From assembly GCF_014863545.1 (NCBI RefSeq), contig NZ_CP062260.1, positions 6,556,001 through 6,620,000 of the forward strand: DNA of 64,000 nt, in the 5' to 3' direction. A program made the translations under genes and the position numbers. Below are positions 34,416-42,744 of the stretch, piece after piece. The notes beneath the pieces are model-generated. The model searched no databases. It saw only the letters and a program-made list of their open reading frames with translations, and had not been told where the DNA came from. Numbering within the stretch: the first letter of the stretch is position 1; each line of letters starts with the position of its first letter. This DNA comes from Paenibacillus sp. JNUCC32. GTDB taxonomy: Bacteria > Bacillota > Bacilli > Paenibacillales > Paenibacillaceae.

Positions 34416-35182
34416 GTGATAAGGCGACTCCCCAAGAGTCCAGAGATGAAGCAGTTCATTTAATAGAACAGTATCAGCAGACGAAGGATAACGATATCGC
34501 AACGGTGCTGATTAAAAAATATGAACCGATGGTCAAGATGGCAGCAGGCAAAATTGCCCGGAATCGGCCCGATCTGTATGAGGATTTATATCAGGTTGGT
34601 CAAATGGCATTAATCCGTTTGCTTCAGCAATACGACATTAGCCTGGGGATTCCGTTTGAGCCCTACGCCATGAAGAGTATGATCGGGCATATGAAAAACT
34701 TCCTCCGCGATAAATCATGGTACATTCAAGTGCCAAGACGAATCAAGGAGAAGGGGGCCTTGGTCCAGCAAGCGATTGATGAATTAATGGTGAAGCTTGA
34801 ACGATCTCCTGATGTGAATGAGATTGCATCCTACCTGGATCTTTCCGTTGAGGAAACCGTTGAAGTGTTGGCGGGAAGGGAATGCTATCATTATGTATCA
34901 TTGGATTCCCCATTGTCTCAGGAAGAAACCGGGGCCACGCTTGGAGAGCTGATCAGTTCGGACGTGAACGACTTTGATTCCGTCGAGAAGCGCATGGATC
35001 TTCAACAGGCGATGAGCCAGCTGAAGGAGCAGGAGCAGAAGGTGCTGCTGCTGGCATTTCAGGAGGGGCAGTCCCAACGAGCGATCGCTCAAAGGTTAGG
35101 TGTGTCGCAAATGAGTGTCTCGCGTATCCAGAAGCGGGCAACGGAAAAACTGAAGCAAATCATGTCCAATTCTTCGTATTGA
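34412..35182 (+). CDS. sigB: general stress sigma factor SigB
   Basis: A 256-residue sigma-70 of the SigB/SigF/SigG group. Region 2 includes ENRPDLYEDLYQVGQ-like sequence (NRPDLYEDLYQVGQMALI) and YAMKSMIGHMKNFLRDKSW. Region 3 includes SPDVNEIASYLDLSVEETVE. Region 4 is the helix-turn-helix SQRAIAQRLGVSQMSVSRIQ. Its position right after RsbV and RsbW identifies it as the stress sigma rather than a sporulation sigma. Several genes in the same 14 kb have matching promoter motifs. Terminated at 35221-35260. Confidence 0.92.
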   Translation: MSDKATPQESRDEAVHLIEQYQQTKDNDIATVLIKKYEPMVKMAAGKIARNRPDLYEDLYQVGQMALIRLLQQYDISLGIPFEPYAMKSMIGHMKNFLRDKSWYIQVPRRIKEKGALVQQAIDELMVKLERSPDVNEIASYLDLSVEETVEVLAGRECYHYVSLDSPLSQEETGATLGELISSDVNDFDSVEKRMDLQQAMSQLKEQEQKVLLLAFQEGQSQRAIAQRLGVSQMSVSRIQKRATEKLKQIMSNSSY

Positions 35183-35220
35183 TATGGACAAGCTTCGTAG
35201 AGACAGACGTATAGCAACAT

Positions 35221-35260
35221 AAGGCACGCTTCCTCCATCACGGGAATGCGTGCCTTTTTT
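35221..35260 (+). terminator. terminator of the sigB operon
   Basis: AAGGCACGC pairs with GCGTGCCTT with further TTCC/GGAA pairing inside, followed by TTTTTT, 39 bp after the sigB stop. Confidence 0.85.
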
Positions 35261-35304
35261 GAAACCTAATATCCATATTTATCGAAGGGAGTGGCAAGGA
35301 AATC

Positions 35305-36282
35305 ATGCTTGGGCCGGATACGACAGAAGGTCAGGATATTTATGATTTTGCAGGGGGGTGGCAATGGCACGATGTCCGAACGGATAACTGGCAATCCTCC
35401 TGGATCGGCGAGCTTCGGTCACGCTATCCTTATACAGCCGAATGGTTTAATCTGGCACCGTCGTTAAAGGAGCGGAATTACTTATCCGTTCGTTTCAAGG
35501 ATGGGGTGGAGGCGGTCATTATGGGGTCCATGCTTTATAAGGTTACGAATGAACACGAGCATCATAAGTCGGAACAGTTCTATTTCTATGTGGATGCTCA
35601 AGTGCTGATCACCATTAATTTGGATGAGCATACCCGCAGCGTGATGGCCAAGGCCGATAGAGCCTCGATGCTTCATCAATGCGAGCGGCCCGTAGACGGC
35701 CTGTTTGTATTGGCCCGGGCCATTCTGCATTATTACCATGCAGGAATGGATCAATTCGAACATAACCTGCGTCTTGTCGAAAAGGATATGCGTACACGCA
35801 ACCGAAGATCTTTAATGGATAACATTCTCTCGTCAAGGTTTGAGCTGCTGGAATGGAGCAACCTGTTTATTCCTTTTCAGGAGCTGATCGCTGCGGCGAA
35901 GGAGGGGTATCACGGCGAGCTGGATGCCAGCCGCTCGTTTCAACAACTCCTGCATCGAGTAGAAAGAATGGAAAGGCTGATTTATCACTATGAGCGCGAA
36001 ATCGATACGCTGGTATCCATAGATGATGCCATCTCGGCGTTCCGCGGCAATGAAATCATGAAGACCTTGACCATCTTTACGGTCGTATTCACACCGGCAA
36101 CCGTGATCGGAGCCGTATGGGGCATGAATTTCGAGAACTTGCCCGGCATTAAGACGTTCTGGGGCTTCACGGCAGTCATTGGCTTCACCCTGCTCTGGAC
36201 CGGAGGGATGTACCTTTGGATGCGTGCGAAGGGATGGACGGGGGACCTGCTTCAAGTAAAGTCCAAAAACAGGAATATTTGA
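35305..36282 (+). CDS. CorA-like divalent cation channel protein
   Basis: A 325-residue protein with a large soluble N-terminal domain, a long helical stalk (about 150-255) and two C-terminal membrane helices (TLTIFTVVFTPATVIGAVWG and FWGFTAVIGFTLLWTGGMYLW). The CorA signature appears as WGMNFENLPG between them. CorA proteins form pentameric Mg(II)/Co(II) channels. The ribosome binding site GAAGGGAG is 12 nt from the ATG. It follows the sigB terminator; whether it is part of the stress response is unknown. Confidence 0.82.
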   Translation: MLGPDTTEGQDIYDFAGGWQWHDVRTDNWQSSWIGELRSRYPYTAEWFNLAPSLKERNYLSVRFKDGVEAVIMGSMLYKVTNEHEHHKSEQFYFYVDAQVLITINLDEHTRSVMAKADRASMLHQCERPVDGLFVLARAILHYYHAGMDQFEHNLRLVEKDMRTRNRRSLMDNILSSRFELLEWSNLFIPFQELIAAAKEGYHGELDASRSFQQLLHRVERMERLIYHYEREIDTLVSIDDAISAFRGNEIMKTLTIFTVVFTPATVIGAVWGMNFENLPGIKTFWGFTAVIGFTLLWTGGMYLWMRAKGWTGDLLQVKSKNRNI

Positions 36283-36332
36283 GTGCGAAGTACACGATTG
36301 CATAAGAAGTGCAGCAATAACTCATCACAATC

Positions 36333-36362
36333 GCCCGGTAACCGTTAAAGGTACCGGGCTTG
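36333..36362. terminator. terminator between convergent genes
   Basis: GCCCGGTA (36333-36340) pairs with TACCGGGC (36352-36359), extendable by ACC/GGT with a bulge. The U-tract is weak. It lies between the CorA-like gene and the minus-strand DUF5665 gene. Confidence 0.55.
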
Positions 36363-36381
36363 TTCAGGTAATAGAGACGAA

Positions 36382-36813
36382 TTAGGATTTGGATTGTTCA
36401 ATATATCCCTGCAGGTTCGAGATGAAATCCCCTATCATCGGCACATTGACAAAGAAGCTGAGAATATAACCCAGAAGACCCAGCACGAGAGCCGTGCCAA
36501 GGGTTAAGCCCAACCCCCGGGCCAGGCCGGCAGTGAGGTTGGCAATGATGCGTTTCTTGGGATTCATGTAATTATCGATCATGTCTTTCATTTCGGACTT
36601 CTCCAGCGTGGCGGCGATTTTGTCCAGTCGCGTGTTCAATTTCTTCACTTCGTGCCTAAGCTCAAAGGGATGCTCCTGCACCTCATCCGCCTCTTTCGAG
36701 TGTCTTTCCCTGGACGATTCGGATTGCACTCGTTGTTCCTCGTTTCGTGTCGAACGACTGCCGCTTCGGGTTGAGAAGCCGGAGCCGCCATGATATGGGT
36801 TTGCTTTACTCAT
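36382..36813 (-). CDS. DUF5665 membrane protein
   Basis: The 143-residue protein has a disordered, Ser/Arg/Glu-rich head (first 50 residues) and a coiled-coil segment (ELRHEVKKLNTRLDKIAATLEKSE). The conserved DUF5665 region follows: MIDNYMNPKKRIIANLTAGLARGLGLTLGTALVLGLLGYIL, with one or two membrane helices at about 90-125. Function unknown. It lies in a minus-strand cluster with ytxH and glsB, which suggests a link to stress. Confidence 0.7.
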   Translation of the reverse strand: MSKANPYHGGSGFSTRSGSRSTRNEEQRVQSESSRERHSKEADEVQEHPFELRHEVKKLNTRLDKIAATLEKSEMKDMIDNYMNPKKRIIANLTAGLARGLGLTLGTALVLGLLGYILSFFVNVPMIGDFISNLQGYIEQSKS

Positions 36814-36902
36814 GAAATATCCCCGCTTTCCAGGCAGATGCGCCGTTTCATTTCACTTCGGAATCCATACAATGTGGATAAGACAACGTGCCGGATCTGG
36901 CA

Positions 36903-36933
36903 CAAAAATAGCCAGCTGCGTCAGCTGGCTATT
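36903..36933 (-). terminator. terminator of the glsB-ytxH unit
   Basis: AATAGCCAGCTG pairs perfectly with CAGCTGGCTATT (12 bp, 3-nt loop). On the minus strand TTTTTG follows, 15 bp after the ytxH stop. Confidence 0.85.
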
Positions 36934-36947
36934 CGTGACCCTACGAA

Positions 36948-37358
36948 TTAATAATTCGTTGTCGTTTTCATTTCACGGCTGACTTCGGAAGAGGTGTCCA
37001 TCGCTTTATCCTTCACATCTTTGGAAGCACTTGAAACCTCGCTCGACACGTCTGCCGATGCTTCCTTGACGCTGGACATAATGCTTTGGCGGCCTTCGTT
37101 CACGGTGGCCATGACATCGGAGGCTTTGCTTCCTACCGTTTTTGCCAGTTCAGAAGCTTTATCGCCTACGGTATAAGCGACTTCTTTGGTTTTATCCGAC
37201 ACCATGCTCAGCTTCTCGGATAAATCCCCGCGAAGCTCGCGGCCTGGCTTTGGAGCGAACAACAGAGCTGCCGCCGCTCCGACCAAGGCACCGATAAAAG
37301 CACCTTTGAAGAATGTGGAACCGCTTTGTACTGGATATTCTTGTTCTGCGTTATTCAT
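36948..37358 (-). CDS. ytxH: YtxH-like general stress protein
   Basis: Start ATG 37358 with AAGGAG 8 nt upstream gives 136 residues. A single glycine/alanine-rich membrane helix (GAFIGALVGAAAALLFAPKPG) with the YtxH signature APKPGRELR is followed by a long amphipathic, LEA-like helical region with Lys/Ala/Ser repeats (DKASELAKTVGSKASDV). In Bacillus ytxH is under SigB. Here it follows glsB by 48 bp and probably shares its SigB-type promoter. Confidence 0.82.
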   Translation of the reverse strand: MNNAEQEYPVQSGSTFFKGAFIGALVGAAAALLFAPKPGRELRGDLSEKLSMVSDKTKEVAYTVGDKASELAKTVGSKASDVMATVNEGRQSIMSSVKEASADVSSEVSSASKDVKDKAMDTSSEVSREMKTTTNY

Positions 37359-37406
37359 AACTTTCACTCCTTTTAGTTAATATAAAAATGAATATAAACA
37401 CGAGGA

Positions 37407-37664
37407 TCAGGCTGTGCGTCTAAACAACTTGGCAACAAGACCGAGCAGGAATACAAAGATGGCCGTACCGATGATTGCGGGCACAATGGCAAATCCGCCT
37501 ATGACAGGACCCCAAGCTCCGAAGAGCCACGGTCCGAGCCATGCGCCTATGAAACCTGCGATCATGGAACCGATAATTCCGCCCGGCATTTCATGACCAA
37601 CCAGCGCATCCCCGATTATCCCGATGATGATTGCCATCACGATGCTGATGATGATTCCCCACAT
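37407..37664 (-). CDS. GlsB/YeaQ/YmgE family stress membrane protein
   Basis: An 85-residue, three-helix protein rich in Gly and Ile. The family start MWGIIISIVMAIIIGIIGD, the conserved PGGIIGSMIAGFIGAWLG and the FLLGLVAKLFRR end are all present. AAAAAGGAGG lies 7 nt before the ATG. Members are stress-induced membrane proteins. A GTTTCA-N14-GTTTAA promoter lies about 60 bp upstream. Confidence 0.85.
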   Translation of the reverse strand: MWGIIISIVMAIIIGIIGDALVGHEMPGGIIGSMIAGFIGAWLGPWLFGAWGPVIGGFAIVPAIIGTAIFVFLLGLVAKLFRRTA

Positions 37665-37720
37665 ACGATCGCCTCCTTTTTCAGAGCAATGTGTTTCGAG
37701 TGGGCTTGCTTATCTCGTAA

Positions 37721-37746
37721 TTAAACGCAAGGCCACACCATGAAAC
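37721..37746 (-). promoter_or_regulatory. SigB-type promoter of glsB-ytxH
   Basis: On the minus strand GTTTCA (37746-37741), 14 bp, GTTTAA (37726-37721). The -35 and spacing are the same as at the other candidates; the -10 is the least good of the five. Confidence 0.5.
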
Positions 37747-37804
37747 AGGAGACGTGCAAAACGGGAGATAAATGAAATGTCCGTCCTCTATGGAACGTAT
37801 CCTG

Positions 37805-37833
37805 CTGTCAATTGCCCTTTTTTGTACTATACT
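37805..37833 (+). promoter_or_regulatory. SigA-type promoter of the asparaginase gene
   Basis: CTGTCA (37805-37810), 17 bp, TATACT (37828-37833), about 110 bp before the start. Confidence 0.5.
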
Positions 37834-37945
37834 GAATACAGATTCGCAATCATTCTCGAATAAGCGTGATCTCGGGGAGATGCAAGCATACAGGCTTCTC
37901 AAGGCATCATACGTAACAGACGGTATATAGAAGGAGTTATTCAAC

Positions 37946-38950
37946 ATGGACACTGTATTGGTGAAGGAATATCGGGCGGACATCTTGGAGTGCGTCCACA
38001 ATGGACATATATGTATTGTGAATGAACAAGGTAAGGTCGAGGCTTATGCGGGAGATCCGGATTATGTCGCATTTACGCGTTCTTCGGCCAAGCCGATGCA
38101 GGCGATTCCTTCCATTCGCGGCGGGCTGGTCGATCATTACGGACTGTCCGATGAGGAAATTGCGATCATGACGGCTTCGCATCGTGCGGAGCAGGCTCAT
38201 GTGGAAGTGTTGGAGCGTTTTGCACGCAAGGCGGGCATCAGCGAAACCCACATGGTGTGCGCATCCAGCTGGCCGCTGGACGAAGGAAGCAAAGAAACAC
38301 TTTTGCGAGGCGGCGGCGAGAAAAGTAAATGGTACCATAACTGCTCCGGCAAGCATTATGGCATGCTGGCCTACTGCCAGATGGCGGGATATCCGTTGAC
38401 GGGATACGATCAGCCGGAACATCCGCTGCAGCAAGAAATCCTTCGGACGGTCGCCTATTTGGCGGGATTGGCTCCCGGCGATGTGAAACTGGGAACCGAT
38501 GGATGCGGACTGCCGGTATTCGCCATGCCGCTCCGCGCTTTGGCAACAGCCTACATGAAGCTTGCATGCCCGGACCTCATAGAGGACGAGCCGACGCGAA
38601 AGGCGGTCATGCAAATCACAAAGGCCATGCATGCAGCCTCTTATATGGTGGCGGGTAAACACAAAGTGGATACCCTTCTTCTGGAAGATCCTAATATTGT
38701 GGCCAAGGGCGGCTTCAAGGGAGTGTACTGTTTCGGCCTTAAGAAGGAGCGGCTCGGCATCTCTTTCAAAATTTCGGACGGCTCCGAGGAAGAATGGGGC
38801 TGGATCGCGGAGTCCATATTGGAACAAATCGGCTATGGCAGCAAAGCGACCATCGAACGGCTGAAAGCTGCATATCCTAAAGATTTATATAATGATGAGG
38901 GTCTTCGAGTAGGCAGGGTAGAAACCGGATTTAAGCTGCTCCGCGCTTAA
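37946..38950 (+). CDS. L-asparaginase, Rhizobium-type (thermolabile, class 3)
   Basis: A 334-residue cytoplasmic amidohydrolase releasing ammonia from asparagine. It is unrelated to E. coli-type asparaginases: it has FTRSSAKPMQ (Ser-x-x-Lys catalytic block), ASHRAEQAHV, WYHNCSGKHYGMLAYC (metal-site Cys), LGTDGCGLPVFAMPL (second Cys) and a C-terminal GRVETGFKLL. These match the Rhizobium etli asparaginase II family. AGAAGGAG precedes the ATG. It seems monocistronic or joined to the pirin-like gene 65 bp later. Confidence 0.88.
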   Translation: MDTVLVKEYRADILECVHNGHICIVNEQGKVEAYAGDPDYVAFTRSSAKPMQAIPSIRGGLVDHYGLSDEEIAIMTASHRAEQAHVEVLERFARKAGISETHMVCASSWPLDEGSKETLLRGGGEKSKWYHNCSGKHYGMLAYCQMAGYPLTGYDQPEHPLQQEILRTVAYLAGLAPGDVKLGTDGCGLPVFAMPLRALATAYMKLACPDLIEDEPTRKAVMQITKAMHAASYMVAGKHKVDTLLLEDPNIVAKGGFKGVYCFGLKKERLGISFKISDGSEEEWGWIAESILEQIGYGSKATIERLKAAYPKDLYNDEGLRVGRVETGFKLLRA

Positions 38951-39015
38951 AGGCGACTGATTAGACCGGAAACCGCCGGGGTATTGAATAGTAAAAAAGG
39001 CGGAGGTGACCGGCC

Positions 39016-39735
39016 ATGATTAAAATCATGACGGCAGCGGAAAGACATACTACCCATGAAAACGGTATTCACAGCGAATTCAGCTTTTCTTTTGGTGATT
39101 ATACAGACCCGCATAACGAGCACTTTGGAAGCCTTCTGGCGCATAATGAATACGTGCTCCAACCGATGGAGGGGTTTGATCGAAGGTTTCATCATGATTT
39201 GGTGATTGTGCATTTGGTGCTGGAAGGCACGTTGACGTATGAGGATGATACAGGGAAGGTCATGGAGCTTACACCCGGTACGATTCATGTCGTGAATACA
39301 GGCTCCGGCGTGTACCATGCCGAGAGGAATGCCTCATCTTCGGAGGACGTACGCTATCTGGAAATGTGGTTTCTTCCTGCGGAGCCGGGCCTTGAGACCA
39401 GTCACCATCAAAGCAATTTCACAAAAGAACAGCAATTGAACCAGATGCTTCCGATCATCGGTTCAGGCAATGGTGAGTCGAGCCTGCCCCAGTCGCTGGA
39501 TGTTGTGATGTACAGCAGCATACTGGAGACCGGACAAGAACTGACGTACAGTCTGGCCGGGGATCGTAGAATGCATCTATACGTCATAAGCGGTCATGTC
39601 GAAATATCATCGGAAGACGGCGTATTCGATATTAAGGCGGGCGATGCGGCAAGGATACAGCGTCGTCATGAGTTGACCTTCCGGGGGAACTCCAGTGAGG
39701 GAAGCTCGGAAATGGTTCTTATCGATATGCCATAA
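39016..39735 (+). CDS. pirin-like bicupin (YhhW-type)
   Basis: A 239-residue protein with two cupin domains. The N-terminal cupin has the metal ligands in FDRRFHHDLVIVHLVLEG and VYHAERNASSSED; the C-terminal one is degenerate. Family members include quercetin 2,3-dioxygenases, but the substrate is uncertain. AAGGCGGAGG precedes the ATG. The segment GATTAG-N14-GGGTAT about 40 bp upstream is a distant match to the SigB-type pattern. Ends at a strong terminator. Confidence 0.82.
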   Translation: MIKIMTAAERHTTHENGIHSEFSFSFGDYTDPHNEHFGSLLAHNEYVLQPMEGFDRRFHHDLVIVHLVLEGTLTYEDDTGKVMELTPGTIHVVNTGSGVYHAERNASSSEDVRYLEMWFLPAEPGLETSHHQSNFTKEQQLNQMLPIIGSGNGESSLPQSLDVVMYSSILETGQELTYSLAGDRRMHLYVISGHVEISSEDGVFDIKAGDAARIQRRHELTFRGNSSEGSSEMVLIDMP

Positions 39736-39744
39736 CGTAAACAG

Positions 39745-39787
39745 AAAGCCCCGGGATTTGCGAGATTCGCAAGTACCCGGGGCTTTT
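39745..39787 (+). terminator. terminator
   Basis: AAAGCCCCGGG pairs with CCCGGGGCTTT and an inner TTGCGA/TCGCAA helix adds to it. TTTT ends the structure. Confidence 0.9.
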
Positions 39788-39841
39788 GTCATGACAAAAG
39801 CGCTTCTTAAGAATACACTCAAAGTACGCGAAGATACCGTC

Positions 39842-40069
39842 CTACTGGTTTCCGCGGAGCTGTCCAAGCTCGGATACAACGGCTTCCACTTCCGAAATAC
39901 TAAGATTCTGTTTATTCATGACCATATCGTACAGATCATAAATATCATCATATTGGTTAACCGAGAAGGCAGAGGCCTGCATGGCAGCGCCTGTAGCCAT
40001 CCGTAGCTTCGTTTTAATCTGTTCGATCATATACTCGACATTGGCTTGGGATTTTTCACTCAAATCCAT
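39842..40069 (-). CDS. DUF1128 (YfkK-like) protein
   Basis: From ATG 40069 (MDLSEKSQANVEYMIEQIKTK) this is a 75-residue cytoplasmic all-helical protein. Length and the pattern of a helical hairpin with conserved NVEYMIEQIKTKL, DIYDLYDMV and SEVEAVVSELG fit DUF1128. The ribosome binding site GAGAGGATGG is somewhat far. Function unknown. Divergent from yyaC. Confidence 0.75.
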   Translation of the reverse strand: MDLSEKSQANVEYMIEQIKTKLRMATGAAMQASAFSVNQYDDIYDLYDMVMNKQNLSISEVEAVVSELGQLRGNQ

Positions 40070-40247
40070 GGAATAACACCATCCTCTCTTAGGCGGATTT
40101 ACGATTTTCATCCCTGTATTGTAACATGTTAGCGTGCGGCTCGACCAATGTTTTTGCCATCGGTGAGGAAGATAGGTTAAAATCAGAAAAAAACGCTTCA
40201 CCGTCAGCGATGCTAATCATCGAACCATTTAATCAAGGAGGTCCGTC

Positions 40248-40787
40248 ATGAGCGAACAAGCCGGCAAGACGCCAAGCGCGCATGCTGCCAAAGCCAAGAT
40301 GTCGGGCCATGAACTGGCCGGTTTTTTTCAGGGGATTTCGCGGCGCCATGCGCTGGGCAGCATCGTATTTTTATGTATTGGCACCGACCGTTCCACAGGT
40401 GACGCGCTCGGTCCGTTGACTGGAAGCCGGCTTGTGGAATACGGTTTTCCGCAGGTGATCGGCACGCTGCCCGAACCATGTGATGCTTTCAATCTTGAGG
40501 CAAAGCTTCAAGGCATACCCGAGGATCAGGTGGTTATTGCCATTGATGCTTGCTTGGGACAATCCTCTTCCGTCGGTTATTTCTTTACAAGCGAAGGTCC
40601 GCTGGCGCCGGCCCAATCCGTCGGCGGGAAGCTGCCGGCAGTGGGGGACTACAGCGTGGCAGCGGTCGTGAACGTTCATGGACCGAAGCCGTATTGGACC
40701 CTCCAAGTGACGTCCCTTTACCAGGTCATGGGAATGGCGGAGCAGATAGCGAAGCAAGCCGCTGCGGCCTTTGGCCTTAGGCCGTAA
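40248..40787 (+). CDS. yyaC: YyaC-like spore protease-fold protein (DUF1256)
   Basis: The 179-residue protein has the YyaC core: IVFLCIGTDRSTGDALGPLTGSRL, GTLPEPCDAFNLEAKL, VVIAIDACLGQSSSVGYF, GKLPAVGDYSVAAVVN and the C-terminal LYQVMGMAEQIAKQ. This fold is related to GPR spore endopeptidase and hydrogenase-maturation proteases, with conserved acidic residues at Asp49-type and Asp82/Asp103-type positions. In Bacillus it is expressed in the forespore. AAGGAGG is ideally placed. Supports a spore-forming host. Confidence 0.88.
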   Translation: MSEQAGKTPSAHAAKAKMSGHELAGFFQGISRRHALGSIVFLCIGTDRSTGDALGPLTGSRLVEYGFPQVIGTLPEPCDAFNLEAKLQGIPEDQVVIAIDACLGQSSSVGYFFTSEGPLAPAQSVGGKLPAVGDYSVAAVVNVHGPKPYWTLQVTSLYQVMGMAEQIAKQAAAAFGLRP

Positions 40788-40893
40788 GACACGCGTTTCA
40801 ACCGGGGTTGTTTTAGTTTAATAATAGTTCATTCTTTATAAAATAATGGGTGTCTATCCTAGGGCATCGCTGAATAGAAAGAAGGGTATCGCT

Positions 40894-41685
40894 ATGGAAA
40901 AAGTACAATGCAACGGCAGCACGATTTGCTACGTGGATCAGGGACAAGGTGAGCCGGTCATTCTGCTTCACGGTTTCTGCGGAAGCTCCGCCTATTGGGA
41001 ACAGGTACTGCCATATCTTCAAGGTTTCAGAGTCATTGTACCGGATCTCCGGGGTCACGGGCGGTCTGATGCACCGATGGGATCGTATACCATCGAACAA
41101 ATGGCGGACGACGTCCTGCTATTGATGGATGAGCTCGATATTCCGAAGGCGGCGTTGCTCGGTCATTCCCTCGGAGGATATATAGCGCTCTCCTTCGCCC
41201 AGCGCTACGCTTCTCGATTGAACGGCTTTGGCCTGATCCATTCTACGGGTTATCCGGATTCGGATGAAGCGAAGGAGAAACGGGTGAAAGCGGTCAGCGC
41301 CATCCAAGGGGAGGGCATTACGGCTTTTGTTGACGGATTGGTGCCGGGCCTGTTTGCTCCGGATACGAAGGAAACCAAGCCGGAATGCATTCAGCGGGCG
41401 AAGGAGATCGGTTACCTTACGCCGCCGCAAGGTGCGATAGGGGCGGCGCTGGCCATGCGCGAGCGTCCGGACCGGCGCGATGTGCTCTCGGCTTCCACGC
41501 TGCCGATCCTGCTTGTAGCAGGAGAGAAGGACGGCTTGATTCCGGCGGAGCGCACCTTTACCACAGACCATGACAACGTAACCCGGATCGTGATCGAGGG
41601 CGCGGGTCATATGAGTATGATGGAGACGCCCGAGAAGCTCGGCGAAGTCATTTCCTCTTTCATGGGACGGCTGGAGCAAGAATAA
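40894..41685 (+). CDS. alpha/beta hydrolase
   Basis: Start ATG 40894 with AGAAGGG 7 nt upstream gives 263 residues. The oxyanion motif HGFCGSSAYW, the nucleophile elbow LGHSLGGYIALS (Ser), the acid Asp in AGEKDGLIP and the base His in EGAGHMSMMETPE are all in place. VPDLRGHGRSDAP is typical of esterase/haloperoxidase-like members. Substrate unknown. No signal peptide. Confidence 0.85.
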   Translation: MEKVQCNGSTICYVDQGQGEPVILLHGFCGSSAYWEQVLPYLQGFRVIVPDLRGHGRSDAPMGSYTIEQMADDVLLLMDELDIPKAALLGHSLGGYIALSFAQRYASRLNGFGLIHSTGYPDSDEAKEKRVKAVSAIQGEGITAFVDGLVPGLFAPDTKETKPECIQRAKEIGYLTPPQGAIGAALAMRERPDRRDVLSASTLPILLVAGEKDGLIPAERTFTTDHDNVTRIVIEGAGHMSMMETPEKLGEVISSFMGRLEQE

Positions 41686-41703
41686 ATCCATATCGTTTAT
41701 AAT

Positions 41704-41740
41704 AAACGGATACTCCTATTGCGGGGTATCCGTTTGTTGC
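41704..41740 (+). terminator. terminator
   Basis: AAACGGATACTCC pairs with GGGGTATCCGTTT around a short loop, then TGTTGC; moderate U-tract. Confidence 0.7.
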
Positions 41741-42024
41741 ATTGCGGGCTGCAGTTGCAGTGGCCCCTCCATCGTTTCCGGACCCCGACTGACAAAGCGT
41801 GAACGAGGCAGAAGGGCGGCTACTGGAATTCTGGTCCCGGATAGCCTACAATTTAATCGTGATCCGGATTGGAATAGACCGGGCATGAATGCGCCTGCAG
41901 GGGATTCACCGAAGCTGCCTGGCATGCCGGTCCTAAGTTCCTCGGCAGCGGGAATTGCCGGAAGGTTAAAGATGAGGTCAACAATTCGCTGCATCCGGCA
42001 CGGATGCAGGTTGGGGGCGAGTGC
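41741..42024 (+). other. intergenic region with 9-bp hairpin before the DUF6483 gene
   Basis: No convincing gene lies here. CTGCATCCG (41989-41997) and CGGATGCAG (42001-42009) form a perfect 9-bp hairpin with a 3-nt loop, immediately 5' of the ribosome binding site (GGGGGCGAG) for the gene at 42025. A TACAAT -10-like box occurs near 41848. Confidence 0.4.
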
Positions 42025-42717
42025 ATGTTTCGCAGGGATTATCTTGTGCGGCTTATCGAGGATATGACACAGATGATAGCCAAAGTGTTTTCGCTCAAGC
42101 AGGAGCGCAAGCACACCGAAGCTTTATGGGAGCTGGATGAGCTTTTTAAACGGCAGTTCCGACTGAATTCAGGGCTGCTTCGCTCCTTGTCCGCAGCCGA
42201 TATCGAGCAGCTCTTTCGCAATCATGGTTATCTGGAAGCGGACAAGCTGCAGAGTGCCGCAAGGCTGATGGAAGAGGAAGCGTCGCTGCTGCTCGAGCTT
42301 GAGCGCGAAGAAGAAGCCGTTATGCTCTATACCAAGGTCTTTCAGTTATATTTGAAGTCAGCCCTGCAAGGGGCGGATCCGAAACTGATCGGGTTGACGG
42401 AACGGATCGGTCTGCTGAAAGAACGTTTAAGGGCTTACGCGTGGCCCGAAACGGCGATGCTGGATTATTATGCGTATACGGAGCAGCAGGGGATGTTCGC
42501 GGAAGCGGAGAATACCCTGTACCAACTGCTGGATAGCGGTAAGATCGAATATGACGAAGGCGTAAGGTTCTATCAAAGATTGCAGCAGAAACGGCCCGAG
42601 GATTTGGCAAAAGGCGGGCTTCCGCTGGAGGAAGTCGAGGAAGGAATGGACGAGCTCCGCCGCCGTTTTCCGCATGCGGCGGTGGACGGAGACAAACCGT
42701 TTCCCGGCCTCGATTAA
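42025..42717 (+). CDS. DUF6483 protein
   Basis: The 230-residue cytoplasmic helical protein starts MFRRDYLVRLIEDMTQMIAKVFSLKQERK, the typical opening of DUF6483. A conserved LWELDELFKRQFRLNSGLLRSLS block and TPR-like helices (EREEEAVMLYTKVFQLYL, TEQQGMFAEAENTLYQLLDSG) follow. Function unknown. It ends 27 bp before the methyltransferase gene on the same strand and is probably co-transcribed. Confidence 0.72.
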   Translation: MFRRDYLVRLIEDMTQMIAKVFSLKQERKHTEALWELDELFKRQFRLNSGLLRSLSAADIEQLFRNHGYLEADKLQSAARLMEEEASLLLELEREEEAVMLYTKVFQLYLKSALQGADPKLIGLTERIGLLKERLRAYAWPETAMLDYYAYTEQQGMFAEAENTLYQLLDSGKIEYDEGVRFYQRLQQKRPEDLAKGGLPLEEVEEGMDELRRRFPHAAVDGDKPFPGLD

Positions 42718-42744
42718 CCTGTCTATAACATAAAAGAAAGCGAG

